Shown piece by piece: positions 18,798 to 27,166 of a stretch of DNA of 46,272 nt. Positions within the stretch are counted from its first letter, which is position 1, and each line of letters opens with the position of its first letter. This stretch comes from Oscillospiraceae bacterium (GTDB lineage: Bacteria > Bacillota > Clostridia > Oscillospirales > Ruminococcaceae), in assembly GCA_017472735.1 (NCBI GenBank), contig JAFUOD010000001.1, forward strand, positions 1 through 46,272. Direction: 5' to 3'. The notes under the pieces are model-generated. The model searched no databases and had not been told where the DNA came from. It worked only from the letters and a program-made list of their open reading frames with translations. The position numbers and the translations under genes are program-made.

Positions 18798-18801
18798 TCG
18801 A

Positions 18802-19098
18802 TTAGATCAAACCATCGAAGAATGCGATGGTCTTGGAGCCCTCAGCAAGAGTAACGATTGCCTTCTTCCACTCGGGAGTTGTGCCTTCGTATTTGCCCAT
18901 GCGGCGCTTACGGCCTCTCATGTGAATGGTGTTAACCTTTGCAACCTTAACGCCGAAGATCTCTTCAACAGCGTCCTTAACTTCGATCTTGTTAGCGGTC
19001 TTAGCAACCTGGAAGGTGTACTTACCGTTTCTCAAGTCTTCCATAGAAGCTTCGGTGATGATGGGCTTGATGATAATATCTTGAGCAGTCTTTACCAT
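18802..19098 (-). CDS. rplW: 50S ribosomal protein L23
   Basis: A 98-residue tunnel-exit protein that docks trigger factor and SRP. VKTAQDIIIKPIITEASMED at the N-terminus and VNTIHMRGRKRRMGKYEG are diagnostic. The ATG at 19098 overlaps the rplD stop (TAATG) and follows AGGAGG by 10 nt. An upstream TTG is not needed. Confidence 0.96.
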   Translation of the reverse strand: MVKTAQDIIIKPIITEASMEDLRNGKYTFQVAKTANKIEVKDAVEEIFGVKVAKVNTIHMRGRKRRMGKYEGTTPEWKKAIVTLAEGSKTIAFFDGLI

Positions 19099-19721
19099 TA
19101 GCAATAAACCTCCTCAATCTTAGCAACGGCATCGGTTACAACAATGAACTTGTCATAGTTGAGGATGTCGTAAACATTCAAGGTGTTAACCAAAGTTGCC
19201 TTAACGCCGGGAATGTTTCTTGCGCTCTTAATAACGGTCTCGTTAACTTCAGGCATTACGATGAGTGCCTTACCTTCAACGCCTAAAGCCTTAAGCATTT
19301 CGCAAACGCTCTTGGTCTTGATAGCTTCGAACTCGATGGAGTTGAGAACTACTACGTTGTTGTCAGCGAGCTTGGAAGAAAGTGCAGACTTCATTGCAAG
19401 TCTTCTAACCTTCTTGTTGAGTGAATATCTGTAGTCGCGGGGCTTGGGGCCTAAAGCTACGCCGCCGTGAGTCCACTGGGGAGATCTGGTCGAGCCCTGT
19501 CTTGCATGGCCGGTGCCCTTCTGTCTCCAGGGCTTTCTGCCGCCGCCGGAAACTTCAGTTCTTGTAAGAGTGGACTGTGTGCCCTGTCTCTGATTTGCGA
19601 GGTAGTTAACTACCATTGCGTGCATTACGGGAACATTGGGTTCAATACCCCAAATTGCATCGTTAAGCTCAGTGTCGGCAACTACATTGCCTTTAATATC
19701 ATAAACGGAAATCTTTGACAT
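19098..19721 (-). CDS. rplD: 50S ribosomal protein L4
   Basis: A 207-residue L4 with the extended tunnel loop ([40 protein letters not shown]). The start at 19721 gives the expected [11 protein letters not shown] and follows GGAAGGAGG; the longer frame reads through the ribosome binding site. L4 regulates the S10 operon in E. coli. Whether it acts on the leader here is unknown. Confidence 0.97.
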   Translation of the reverse strand: MSKISVYDIKGNVVADTELNDAIWGIEPNVPVMHAMVVNYLANQRQGTQSTLTRTEVSGGGRKPWRQKGTGHARQGSTRSPQWTHGGVALGPKPRDYRYSLNKKVRRLAMKSALSSKLADNNVVVLNSIEFEAIKTKSVCEMLKALGVEGKALIVMPEVNETVIKSARNIPGVKATLVNTLNVYDILNYDKFIVVTDAVAKIEEVYC

Positions 19722-19738
19722 TGTGCTTCCTCCTTCCA

Positions 19739-20374
19739 CTAAGCCTTCTTAACGCTGTTTACAACGGTTACAACACCGTGCTTAGGGCCGGGAATAGCGC
19801 CCTTAACTGCGATAAGATTATTTTCTGCGTCAACCTTGACAACTGTTAAGTTCTGAATCGTTACCTTTTCAGCACCCAAGTGACCGGGCATTCCCTTGCC
19901 CTTATAGATTCTGGAAGGCGAAGAACATGCGCCCATAGAACCTGCATGGCGGTGAACAGGACCCGAACCGTGGGTTTCCTTAATTCTGGAGTTGTTCCAG
20001 CGCTTGATGGTACCTGCAAAACCTTTACCCTTGCTGATACCGCTTACGTCAACATAGTCGCCCTCGGCAAAGATATCTGCCTTAACGATGTCGCCGACAT
20101 TAAGTGCTGAAATGTCTTCAAGTCTGAACTCTTTAAGAGTCTTCTTCAAGGCAACGTCTGCCTTCTTGAAATGACCTGTAAGAGGCTTCTTTAAGCTCTT
20201 AGCGGTAGCATCTCCGAAGCCGAGCTGAACAGCTTCGTAACCGTCGTTTTCAACAGTCTTCTTCTGAACTACTACGCAAGGACCTGCCTCGATTACAGAA
20301 ACCGGAATTACCTTGCCGGTTTCGTCGAAGATCTGGGTCATGCCGATCTTCTTACCGATTAAACCTTTCTTCAT
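19739..20374 (-). CDS. rplC: 50S ribosomal protein L3
   Basis: A 211-residue primary 23S-binding protein. [20 protein letters not shown] at the N-terminus and [16 protein letters not shown], then the tryptophan/glycine loop reaching toward the peptidyl transferase centre, are diagnostic. About 100 nt separate it from rpsJ, and AGGAGG precedes the ATG. Confidence 0.97.
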   Translation of the reverse strand: MKKGLIGKKIGMTQIFDETGKVIPVSVIEAGPCVVVQKKTVENDGYEAVQLGFGDATAKSLKKPLTGHFKKADVALKKTLKEFRLEDISALNVGDIVKADIFAEGDYVDVSGISKGKGFAGTIKRWNNSRIKETHGSGPVHRHAGSMGACSSPSRIYKGKGMPGHLGAEKVTIQNLTVVKVDAENNLIAVKGAIPGPKHGVVTVVNSVKKA

Positions 20375-20474
20375 TACGTTTTCCTCCTAATGGTTATTGG
20401 TTGGATTTCTCCAACATGACCTGTCGTGTGACTTATTTCGCTGAGAAATCTGCTTTTGCGATTTCTTTAGGAAA

Positions 20475-20789
20475 TTACTTGATTTCCATTACGATGTCTA
20501 CACCAGCAGGAAGTTCAAGATTCTGGAGAGCTGCGGTAGTGTCGTTTGTAGGATGCAAAACATCTACAAGTCTCTTGTGGGTTCTAAGTTCGAACTGCTC
20601 ACGGCTGTCCTTATACTTATGAACTGCACGAAGGATCGTTACGATCTCTCTGTCGGTGGGCAACGGGATGGGACCCGATACCTTAGCGCCGCTTCTCTTT
20701 GCTGCTTCAACGATCTTAGCAGCTGCAGCGTCTACGTTAGAGTGCTCATAGCCCTTGATCTTGATTCTGATTTTTTCATTGACTGCCAT
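20475..20789 (-). CDS. rpsJ: 30S ribosomal protein S10
   Basis: A 104-residue S10, the first gene of the operon. [40 protein letters not shown] and the segment [20 protein letters not shown] are diagnostic. In many bacteria it also acts as NusE in antitermination. A 330-nt leader with a terminator-like hairpin lies upstream. Confidence 0.97.
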   Translation of the reverse strand: MAVNEKIRIKIKGYEHSNVDAAAAKIVEAAKRSGAKVSGPIPLPTDREIVTILRAVHKYKDSREQFELRTHKRLVDVLHPTNDTTAALQNLELPAGVDIVMEIK

Positions 20790-21120
20790 TTTTACGCCTC
20801 CTTAAAATTTTGGTTGATTTTTAGGGGCTGAGTTCGGTGCTTCCGAACTCTCTCTGTCTTTTTAACACGCTTCCGTGTGTTTCGCACTTTGTCATACAAA
20901 AAACCGAAAAACTCAGCGTTTTTCGGTTCGACGCAGCACGACACAGCAGTTTTTATGCACTCTTCGCCACAGAATTTTACATCTGTCCGCAAGATGCCAA
21001 AAGCACATACCGTGTTCATTCTTACAGTCGCCCGGTTTAAAATCGGACATACTCGGCCGAAATTACCTGACATACCGTCAGCAACCTTCAGCTTCATCGC
21101 ATATCTTTTGCAGTCACGCA
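20790..21120 (-). promoter_or_regulatory. S10-operon leader with terminator-like hairpin
   Basis: About 330 nt of untranslated leader between the inferred start site and rpsJ. Perfect stem AACCGAAAAAC (20902-20912) with GTTTTTCGGTT (20918-20928), read on the minus strand, is followed by a T run (TTTTTTG): a factor-independent terminator shape upstream of the coding region. Two more hairpins follow downstream: ACACG/CGTGT (20865-20878) and GAGTTCGG/CCGAACTC (20830-20850). Together they suggest premature termination control, either protein-mediated as for E. coli L4 or by another route. The regulator is not identifiable from sequence. Confidence 0.55.
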
Positions 21121-21126
21121 AGGCTT

Positions 21127-21155
21127 ATAATACCACATGGGCGGGCTGATTGCAA
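21127..21155 (-). promoter_or_regulatory. Promoter of the S10-spc-alpha operon
   Basis: On the minus strand TTGCAA (21150-21155), a 17-bp spacer and TATTAT (21127-21132). It is the only good sigma-A match between the upstream lipoprotein gene and rpsJ, and gives a start near 21120. Confidence 0.7.
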
Positions 21156-21241
21156 GCTTTTGTGCATTATTTAATTATTTTCGTGTGTAGAATTTTCGCT
21201 TAAATCAGTCGAAAAATTTGTGCATTTTTCACAAACGGTTC

Positions 21242-21949
21242 TTACACCAATGTGTCAGGATCAACCTGTGGTATGTTAACATAATTGGGCACACTATCAA
21301 CAGCGTTTCGCTCGGTAATGTAAATCGAGTAAGAATATATCTTGGTCGAGCCGTCATCAAGCTTAACATCGGTTATCTCTTTTAAATAAAGCAGATTTCC
21401 CTCGCCATCAAAGTAATATTTAACCGAAAAACCTGTCATTTCTCCAACGGTTTCGGTCTCGCCAAGCTTGGAAATATCATAATAATGGCAAATTTCGGTT
21501 GCCTGCTCATTCGAGGCTATGTAAGATAACTCGTCAATAACAGCGCTCTTATAAAACAGTATAAGCCCTTCATCGGCATAAGGGTAGGGCACATCGCGCG
21601 AATATGCCGCAAAATTGTCATCCCCCGGCTGTGCAAAGCTGTAAACGCCGTTTTCTTCGGTAAACTGCTCGTAGCCGTTGTTATACTGAGCGATGTATAC
21701 ACCCTCGCCTTTACCAAGGTAAGAATATGTCATCATATCCTTTTCATCATATTTAAAAATAAAAATCTGCTCCGATTCGCCGGTTTCATCGTTAATAACG
21801 TCAACTCTTGCCGAGTTAAGCTGTACATATTCCTCGCGAGCCGCCAAAATCAGTTCCTCGCCCGCAACGGGTTCGGCCTGACAGCCGCAAAGCAATACTG
21901 CCGACAAAACAGATACTATTATAATATATATGGCTTTTTTGATCTTCAT
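21242..21949 (-). CDS. Putative lipoprotein of unknown function
   Basis: A 235-residue secreted protein. The N-terminus MKIKKAIYIIIVSVLSAVLL ends in a lipobox LLCGC with Cys at residue 23, so it should be lipid-anchored on the outer face of the membrane. The rest is rich in Tyr, Glu and Asp, with beta-strand-like segments (ETGESEQIFIFKYDEKDMMT, TGFSVKYYFDGEGNLLYLKE), resembling outer-layer lipoprotein folds that bind hydrophobic ligands such as LolA/LppX-like domains. That resemblance is only general. It is monocistronic, upstream of the ribosomal operon; the 22010-23667 cluster ends upstream of it with a terminator. Confidence 0.72.
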   Translation of the reverse strand: MKIKKAIYIIIVSVLSAVLLCGCQAEPVAGEELILAAREEYVQLNSARVDVINDETGESEQIFIFKYDEKDMMTYSYLGKGEGVYIAQYNNGYEQFTEENGVYSFAQPGDDNFAAYSRDVPYPYADEGLILFYKSAVIDELSYIASNEQATEICHYYDISKLGETETVGEMTGFSVKYYFDGEGNLLYLKEITDVKLDDGSTKIYSYSIYITERNAVDSVPNYVNIPQVDPDTLV

Positions 21950-21967
21950 TTTTAAACCTCGCTTTTA

Positions 21968-21996
21968 ACAAAAACACCCCTTTTGCCAAGGGGCGT
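21968..21996 (-). terminator. Terminator after yabR-like gene
   Basis: On the minus strand CGCCCCTT-ggca-AAGGGGTG is followed by TTTTTGTT. It lies between the S1-domain gene (ends 22010) and the lipoprotein gene. Confidence 0.8.
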
Positions 21997-22009
21997 TAAG
22001 TATGTAAAT

Positions 22010-22564
22010 TTACTTGCCTCTTCTTCCGCGCTTTTTAACGTCCATTGTGCGCTTAAGGTCAGACATTCTGTCCTCGCTCGACGCCTTGAACTTTGAAAGC
22101 ATATCCTCGAAGTTTGCATCTGTCACGGTTGACTTAGGCTCGTAAGCATATTCGGCAAACTGCAAATCAGCCACGTTAACGGTTTCCTTTTTAACAGGCT
22201 TTTTGGGTGCAGGCTTGCGATATGAGGGTGCCGAATCCTTGTCTTTATCGGGCACACGGCTCTGATTATCTGCCTTGGGCTTAAAATCGCCTTTCTTCTG
22301 ATAATCGCCCCTTGCCGGTTTTTCGGGTGCCGGTTGGGCTTTTTTTATCGAGAGGCTTATCTTACCGTCCTCACCAATGGTTAAAACCTTTACCTTAACC
22401 GCCTGACCAACCGTCAAAACGTCCTTAATGTCGTTAACATAGGTGTTAGAAACCTCGGAAATGTGGACCATTCCGCTTTTTCCTCCGCCTAAATCGACAA
22501 ATGCGCCGAATTTTAAAATACCTGTTACTTTTCCTTCTAAGATGCTTCCGACTTCGAATTGCAT
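22010..22564 (-). CDS. yabR: S1-domain RNA-binding protein (YabR-like)
   Basis: A 184-residue protein. Residues 1-75 form a single S1 RNA-binding domain (VGSILEGKVTGILKFGAFVD, SGMVHISEVSNTYV, KVLTIGEDGKISLSIKKA). The remainder is a Lys/Pro/Ala-rich, probably unstructured basic region with a short C-terminal helix ending in DVKKRGRRGK. It follows divIC, matching the Bacillus subtilis order yabP-yabQ-divIC-yabR, hence the symbol. YabR has no well-defined role; a ribosome or RNA-associated role is inferred from the S1 domain. Confidence 0.82.
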   Translation of the reverse strand: MQFEVGSILEGKVTGILKFGAFVDLGGGKSGMVHISEVSNTYVNDIKDVLTVGQAVKVKVLTIGEDGKISLSIKKAQPAPEKPARGDYQKKGDFKPKADNQSRVPDKDKDSAPSYRKPAPKKPVKKETVNVADLQFAEYAYEPKSTVTDANFEDMLSKFKASSEDRMSDLKRTMDVKKRGRRGK

Positions 22565-22604
22565 ATGAATTTATTATTCCTCTTTCCCTAACTTGTTTGT
22601 GCAA

Positions 22605-22910
22605 TTATTTTCCCGAGGGCTTAACGTAAAATCTTGTCTCTCTGGGGTAGGCGTATCCAAGACGTTCAACCGCAACAGTGAGCATATATTCACGCTCGTC
22701 TGTCTCGTTCAAAATTCTTAAATATTCATCGTTTTCCTGTCTGGTCTCAATAATTTCTGCCTGAAGTTTAGCGATCTGCTCCTTCTGCTCGGCAATATCT
22801 GCCTGGGTGGAAATTATTGTTCCCACAGCGTAAACAAGCACAAGCGTAAAAACAGCAAGCTTGCATAAATCCGCAAAATGCGAACGCTTTTTTCTTTCGG
22901 TTCTTGCCAT
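22605..22910 (-). CDS. divIC: Septum formation initiator, DivIC/FtsB family
   Basis: A 101-residue bitopic membrane protein. A basic cytoplasmic N-terminus (ARTERKKRSH), one membrane segment (about residues 15-35), then a heptad coiled coil (ADIAEQKEQIAKLQAEIIET) and a short extracellular tail with RLGYAYPRETRFYV, the family's conserved end. DivIC works with FtsL in assembling the divisome. The start at 22910 follows GGAGGCG at 7 nt; the longer frame lacks a site. Context with yabP and yabQ supports the call. Confidence 0.88.
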   Translation of the reverse strand: MARTERKKRSHFADLCKLAVFTLVLVYAVGTIISTQADIAEQKEQIAKLQAEIIETRQENDEYLRILNETDEREYMLTVAVERLGYAYPRETRFYVKPSGK

Positions 22911-22984
22911 TTTAACGCCTCCTTGCAAAAATAATAACACACAATGTATTATACTACAAACAATACTTAAAGCGCAAGGTGATT

Positions 22985-23395
22985 TTACTCAAAATTCTTC
23001 CTCTTGCCAAAAAACAGCAGCCCGCACAAAACCGACATTATTTTTTTGAGTATTTTCACAAGAGTCTTGAGCGCCACCGCCAAAATACGCGATATTAATT
23101 TGCCCGGCAACAGGATATATGCTGTAAATCCTATTATCATTCCCACCAAAACAAACGCCCTTAAAGCGCCGCCGCACAACGAAACACAAAAGCCGTAAAA
23201 CGACATTCCGAAGACAAAGAAGAAAACCGCATCCTCGAAAAAGACAGCTATATCGCTATGCTTAATTGCAAGCCTTGCGGCACGAAACAAATCAAAAGCC
23301 GAGCCTAACACCGCGCCCAAAAGCACGCTTAATCCCAAAAGCTTAAGCTCATATGCCGTGCCGAAAAAGGCACGCAGTTCGGTAACATCGTTCAT
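22985..23395 (-). CDS. yabQ: Spore cortex biosynthesis protein YabQ
   Basis: A 136-residue membrane protein with four or so hydrophobic segments (YELKLLGLSVLLGAVLGSAF, VFFFVFGMSFYGFCVSLCGG, VLVGMIIGFTAYILLPGKL). In B. subtilis YabQ is needed for spore cortex formation and localises to the forespore envelope. The ATG at 23395 overlaps the yabP stop (ATGA). A frame reading from further upstream lies within yabP. Context (yabP, divIC) supports the assignment. Confidence 0.9.
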   Translation of the reverse strand: MNDVTELRAFFGTAYELKLLGLSVLLGAVLGSAFDLFRAARLAIKHSDIAVFFEDAVFFFVFGMSFYGFCVSLCGGALRAFVLVGMIIGFTAYILLPGKLISRILAVALKTLVKILKKIMSVLCGLLFFGKRKNFE

Positions 23396-23667
23396 TGTGT
23401 TATCTTCCCCCAAAGCGTAAGCTTGCGCTTGCGGTGCTTATCTCCGTAAACAATTGATTTTATATCGCCGTCAACCGTCATGTTGCCTGTTTCAACGCTC
23501 ATTTCGCCAACCTTTAAGCCCTTACCCCGAATAACAAGCTCACCCATTTCGGTATATACCGAAATACAGTTCTCGTCAAAGCTTTCGGCATCGGTCACAC
23601 CCGAGAGCGAAAGATGGCTTCTGCCCTCTAAAATTAAATTATGCTTAGACTGTATCTGCTCCGACAT
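23392..23667 (-). CDS. yabP: Sporulation protein YabP
   Basis: A 91-residue protein of the YabP/YqfC family: QSKHNLILEGRSHLSLSGVT, ENCISVYTEMGELVIRGKGL and the C-terminal KLTLWGKI are typical. Made during sporulation in the mother cell in Bacillus. It begins with GGAGGCGG at 8 nt, and overlaps yabQ by 4 bp. The cluster yabP-yabQ-divIC-yabR is a classic Firmicutes arrangement. Confidence 0.92.
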   Translation of the reverse strand: MSEQIQSKHNLILEGRSHLSLSGVTDAESFDENCISVYTEMGELVIRGKGLKVGEMSVETGNMTVDGDIKSIVYGDKHRKRKLTLWGKITQ

Positions 23668-23785
23668 TTACTACCGCCTCCTTTTGTTATAGTAAATGCT
23701 TATGCTTTAAAACCTTGTGAAATAACAAAAACTCACATTTGTTAAGCCTTTGTTTATTCGCTTGCTTATTATTTTGTTAAACATA

Positions 23786-23814
23786 AAAAACGCCACCCAA
23801 CAGGTGGCGTTTTT
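23786..23814 (-). terminator. Terminator after solute-binding gene 1
   Basis: AAAAACGCCACC (23786-23797) pairs with GGTGGCGTTTTT (23803-23814), a 12-bp stem with a 5-nt loop that works in both directions. It separates the lipoprotein array from the yabP cluster. Confidence 0.88.
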
Positions 23815-23842
23815 GCATTGTTAATTGCGGCTCAATTAACTG

Positions 23843-25273
23843 TTATTCGGTTAAAGACTCCTGGAACAACGAGTTGAGCTCTTCAACATAATAATCAATA
23901 GTTTCCTTATACTGTTCCTTAAGCTGTGCCCAAGAGGAAGGATTGTTGCCTGCAGTACCGCCGATGCAGTTGCTTACTGCGGTTGAGAGATTAGGCTGGC
24001 AACCCGAAGCGAAGTTAACAATGGGGTTAGCTGCTGCAAGCTTATAGCAAACATCGTTCATTTCAAGCATTTCGTCAGTCCACTTATAGGTTTCCTTAAG
24101 CTGCTTAATGTCAATAGAAATAACGGTGGGGTCCAAAATCTTGAAGCGTTCGCACATTGAGAAGAGCACAACAGCCTCAGCATTTTCGGCACCGGTTATA
24201 ATGTGATAGCCAACAGGCTGAGAAGCAAGGTAATAAGTGCCGTCGCCGTCAGCGTTTCTGGGCAAGGGAGCAAACATAACTTCGCCTGCTTCGATATCAC
24301 CCCAGATACTATTGATAGTTTCAACGGTATCAGTGAAGCCCCACTTTTCAACAAGATAGAACAAGCAAAGGCCTTCCTTAATGCCTGCGCCTACGGTGTC
24401 GTTTCTGGGAGTATAGCCCTTGGACCACATGGGATAGTTGGTTTCGTTCTTGTTGAGGTCATAAATAAGGGTCTGAACAGCTTCCAAAACGGGGTCATCA
24501 ATGTTTGATTTGAACTGTCCGTCCTCAATTTCGATGATGGTTGTACCTGCAGAGTCAACCAAAGCCTGCTGCCAGTACCAACCGTCCAAAGCGTATCTGT
24601 CTTCGTCGCCGTCCGAGAAGTCTACACACATTTCATAGAAGATGTCCCATGTCCACTCATCGTTGTAATAAAGCTCGGCAGGGTCGTCAAAGCCCCATTC
24701 TTCAACAACTCTTCTGTTATAAGCAACAACGTTTGTTGCCTTAACGTCAACAAGAATGATGTAAGGCTCGCCGCCCATCGAGAAATAATTATCAACAAAG
24801 TCCTTGCTGCCTGCCCACAACGCATCAGTGTAATCAATGTAATCGGTTACGGGCTGGAACATGCCCTTAATGCACTGATAAGGGAAGGTCGTTACCGAGC
24901 AAGAGGTGAAGTCGGGGGAAGTGCCGCCCAAAACAAGGTTTGCAAGGTCGTCAAAACGTGAGCCGTATGTAGTTTCGATCCATTCGATTTCACAGCCATA
25001 CTTTTCCTGGAAGGTCCAGTAACCGGTGTTAACTATCTCATCTTCGGAATAGTTGTGGAAATCGTCATACCAGCTGTGCCACTTAATGGTTGAGCCGGAA
25101 GCGAGGGTTGTTTCAGCGTCGGGCAATGTGATGCCTGCTGCTGCCAAAATAGCTTCAGAGTCTTCGGTAGAAAGGGTAAGCTTAATAATCTCACGCTTGT
25201 TGGATTTTCCGCATCCCACAAGGGTGAATACCATAAGTACTACCAAAGCCAATGCAAATAATTTTTTAGCCAT
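23843..25273 (-). CDS. Solute-binding lipoprotein, array member 1
   Basis: A 476-residue lipoprotein. The signal peptide MAKKLFALALVVLMVFTLVG ends in lipobox LVGC (Cys 21). The mature N-terminus KREIIKLTLSTEDSEAIL is shared by all five members. The body has the family-1 (sugar-type) solute-binding layout, with WHSWYDDFHNYSEDEIVNTG, WIETTYGSRFDDLANLVLGG, YYNDEWTWDIFYEMCVDFSD, KEGLCLFYLVEKWGFTDTVE, and a C-terminal helical region. Such proteins deliver an oligosaccharide or similar ligand to an ABC importer on the membrane. No permease or ATPase is near. Closest to member 2 by eye, with a near-identical signal peptide. Confidence 0.85.
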   Translation of the reverse strand: MAKKLFALALVVLMVFTLVGCGKSNKREIIKLTLSTEDSEAILAAAGITLPDAETTLASGSTIKWHSWYDDFHNYSEDEIVNTGYWTFQEKYGCEIEWIETTYGSRFDDLANLVLGGTSPDFTSCSVTTFPYQCIKGMFQPVTDYIDYTDALWAGSKDFVDNYFSMGGEPYIILVDVKATNVVAYNRRVVEEWGFDDPAELYYNDEWTWDIFYEMCVDFSDGDEDRYALDGWYWQQALVDSAGTTIIEIEDGQFKSNIDDPVLEAVQTLIYDLNKNETNYPMWSKGYTPRNDTVGAGIKEGLCLFYLVEKWGFTDTVETINSIWGDIEAGEVMFAPLPRNADGDGTYYLASQPVGYHIITGAENAEAVVLFSMCERFKILDPTVISIDIKQLKETYKWTDEMLEMNDVCYKLAAANPIVNFASGCQPNLSTAVSNCIGGTAGNNPSSWAQLKEQYKETIDYYVEELNSLFQESLTE

Positions 25274-25338
25274 TAGATAATTCCTTTCTGAGGCTGTAAT
25301 AAGCGCCTCAATAACAGTTGATATAATATCGCTTTATT

Positions 25339-25368
25339 ATTCTATCATATTGGCAAGTACAACCTCAA
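25339..25368 (-). promoter_or_regulatory. Promoter of array member 1
   Basis: On the minus strand TTGAGG (25363-25368), an 18-bp spacer and TAGAAT (25339-25344), about 65 bp upstream of the ATG. Confidence 0.6.
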
Positions 25369-25398
25369 TATGCGTTTTAGTCAAAAAATTCATGCTGT

Positions 25399-25417
25399 TT
25401 TTGTATAATATGTTAAT
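25399..25417 (-). promoter_or_regulatory. Conserved upstream box shared with member 2
   Basis: On the minus strand ATTAACATATTATACAAAA; the identical 19-mer occurs at 27062-27080 upstream of member 2. In both copies it is followed about a dozen bases later by TTTGAC-AAAA-GCATATTGA, reaching the -35 region. A shared activator or repressor site is likely. Confidence 0.55.
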
Positions 25418-25451
25418 CTTTTTGACGTTTTTAAACACTGTGCCCTTTTGA

Positions 25452-25485
25452 GCAATAAAAAGCACCCCGAAAAATCGGGGTGCCC
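25452..25485 (-). terminator. Terminator after array member 2
   Basis: GCACCCCGA (25462-25470) pairs with TCGGGGTGC (25475-25483) around a 4-nt loop; on the minus strand it is followed by TTTTTATT. Confidence 0.88.
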
Positions 25486-25495
25486 AAAGTTTATA

Positions 25496-26935
25496 TTATG
25501 CTTCCTTGTCGATAAACTCTTGAATGGTAACATTCAGTTCAGCAACATAATAATCCAAAGCTTCCTGGTTAGCTTCCTTAAGCTGTGCCCAGGTAGAAGC
25601 CTCTGCGCCGTGTGCAGAATCATAGAAGTTAGAAACGTAGCTGTTGATTCTGTCGCCGAAGTTGTAAGAGAAGATAACGCCGTCGGAATTGTTAGCGATC
25701 TCGTAGCAGATATCCCACATCTGAAGCATTTCATCGGTCCAAAGGTAAACTTCTTCAAGGTTACGTCTGTCGATAGAAATTACAGTCGGGTCTAATATCT
25801 TAAATCTGTCGCAGGCTGCCAAAAGTGCAGCACCTTCGTGGTTTTCGCCGCCCTTGATAAGAGCATATCCGTTAGGTGAGCAGTTGATGTAATATTTGCC
25901 GTCGCCGTTGGGGTCACGAGGAACAGGGCAGAACATCAATTCGCCTTCTGCAACATCGCCCCAAACGTTTGAAATATCTTCAACAGGGCCTGTGAATACG
26001 TATGTACCTCTGATATGGAAGAGGCAAAGGCCTTCCTTTATGCCGCCGCCTTCAACGCCGTTTCTCAACGACCAGCCGTTGTTCCACCAGGGGAATACGC
26101 ACTCGTTCTTGGCAAGGTCGTAAAGCACGCTTGCAGCTCTTTCAAGTCTGGGGTCGTCAACGTTTGTTTCAAACAAATCGGTTTCGGTGTTGTAATAAAC
26201 AAGCTCTGCTCCCGAGGAATCCATGATACCGCTGGTGAAGCTCCAACCGTCCAAAGCATATCTGTCTTCGTCAGGGTCAGAGAAGTCTAAGCACATTTCA
26301 TAGAATACGTCCCATGTCCATTCGTCGTTATAGTAAAGCTCGGCAGGGTCGTCAAAGCCCCATTCGTCCATAACACGTCTGTTATAAGCTACTACCTGAC
26401 CGAATGCGATATCTGTGCACATAGCATACACCTTATCGCCGATCGCACAATAATCATATACAAAGTCTTTAACGCTTGCCCAAAGAGCATCGTCATAGTC
26501 GATATAGTCGTTAACAGGGGCAAAGAAGCCCTGAAGAGTCAAGCCGGGATAAACACCCGAGCCGGAATGTGTAAAGTCAGGCGAGGTGCCTGCCAAAATC
26601 AAGTTGGCAAGGTCATCGCTGTAACTGTCGTATGTACATTCGATCCATTCAACATCACAGCCGTACTTTTCCTGGAAGGTCCAGAAACCGGTGTTTATAA
26701 CTTCGTCATCGGAATAGTTGTGGAAACCGTCATACCACGAGAACCACTTTACGATAGAGCCTGCTGCCGCAGTTGTTTCAGCATCGGGCAGAGTGATACC
26801 TGCTGCTGCCAAAATAGCTTCCGAGTCTTCAGTCGAAAGAGTAAGCTTAACTATTTCACGTTTTTTCTTTCCGCAACCGACAAGGGTAAATAGCATTATA
26901 ACTACCAAAGCCAGCGCAAACAGCTTCTTAGCCAT
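25496..26935 (-). CDS. Solute-binding lipoprotein, array member 2
   Basis: A 479-residue lipoprotein with signal peptide MAKKLFALALVVIMLFTLVG and lipobox LVGC. It carries the shared post-lipobox segment KREIVKLTLSTEDSEAIL, then WFSWYDGFHNYSDDEVINTG, the block DEWTWDVFYEMCLDFSDPDE, and GGIKEGLCLFHIRGTYVF in the expected order. The family is extracellular solute-binding, family 1-like; the ligand is unknown and probably a sugar. Transcribed alone from its own promoter and terminated at 25452-25485. The distribution of differences in the ligand-cleft region relative to member 1 suggests a different substrate, which is inference. Confidence 0.85.
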   Translation of the reverse strand: MAKKLFALALVVIMLFTLVGCGKKKREIVKLTLSTEDSEAILAAAGITLPDAETTAAAGSIVKWFSWYDGFHNYSDDEVINTGFWTFQEKYGCDVEWIECTYDSYSDDLANLILAGTSPDFTHSGSGVYPGLTLQGFFAPVNDYIDYDDALWASVKDFVYDYCAIGDKVYAMCTDIAFGQVVAYNRRVMDEWGFDDPAELYYNDEWTWDVFYEMCLDFSDPDEDRYALDGWSFTSGIMDSSGAELVYYNTETDLFETNVDDPRLERAASVLYDLAKNECVFPWWNNGWSLRNGVEGGGIKEGLCLFHIRGTYVFTGPVEDISNVWGDVAEGELMFCPVPRDPNGDGKYYINCSPNGYALIKGGENHEGAALLAACDRFKILDPTVISIDRRNLEEVYLWTDEMLQMWDICYEIANNSDGVIFSYNFGDRINSYVSNFYDSAHGAEASTWAQLKEANQEALDYYVAELNVTIQEFIDKEA

Positions 26936-27002
26936 TAAATCAATCCTTTCTTAAAAAACAATTTCCCTCAAACAAAATAACCTAACGTTATTTTACCTTA
27001 TT

Positions 27003-27032
27003 ATATTATCATAATATTAGCCATAATATCAA
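27003..27032 (-). promoter_or_regulatory. Promoter of array member 2
   Basis: On the minus strand TTGATA (27027-27032), an 18-bp spacer and TAATAT (27003-27008). Same architecture as the member 1 promoter. Confidence 0.6.
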
Positions 27033-27061
27033 TATGCTTTTTGGTCAAATTTTTCGATGAA

Positions 27062-27080
27062 TTTTGTATAATATGTTAAT
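27062..27080 (-). promoter_or_regulatory. Conserved upstream box shared with member 1
   Basis: Second copy of the 19-mer seen at 25399-25417, at a similar distance upstream of the promoter, with the same TTTGAC-AAAA-GCATATTGA sequence between the two. Confidence 0.55.
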
Positions 27081-27109
27081 GTTTAAGTGCGTTTACAAAC
27101 TTTTTGTTC

Positions 27110-27147
27110 CGTAAAAAATGAAATGCACCCTGCAAGGCAGAGTGCAT
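27110..27147 (-). terminator. Terminator after array member 3
   Basis: ATGCACCCTGC (27123-27133) pairs with GCAGAGTGCAT (27137-27147), one mismatch, 3-nt loop; on the minus strand followed by TTCATTTTTTAC. Confidence 0.8.
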
Positions 27148-27166
27148 CATGTTAAAATATTAAACC

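Noticed and set aside
20792-21121. Minus-strand frame of 109 codons upstream of rpsJ
   Set aside because: It lies in the leader, runs through the terminator-like hairpin and other stems, has no ribosome binding site and no recognisable protein features.
21127-21240. Second promoter for the S10 operon further upstream
   Set aside because: Only weak -35-like words occur; one promoter with 17-bp spacing explains the region.
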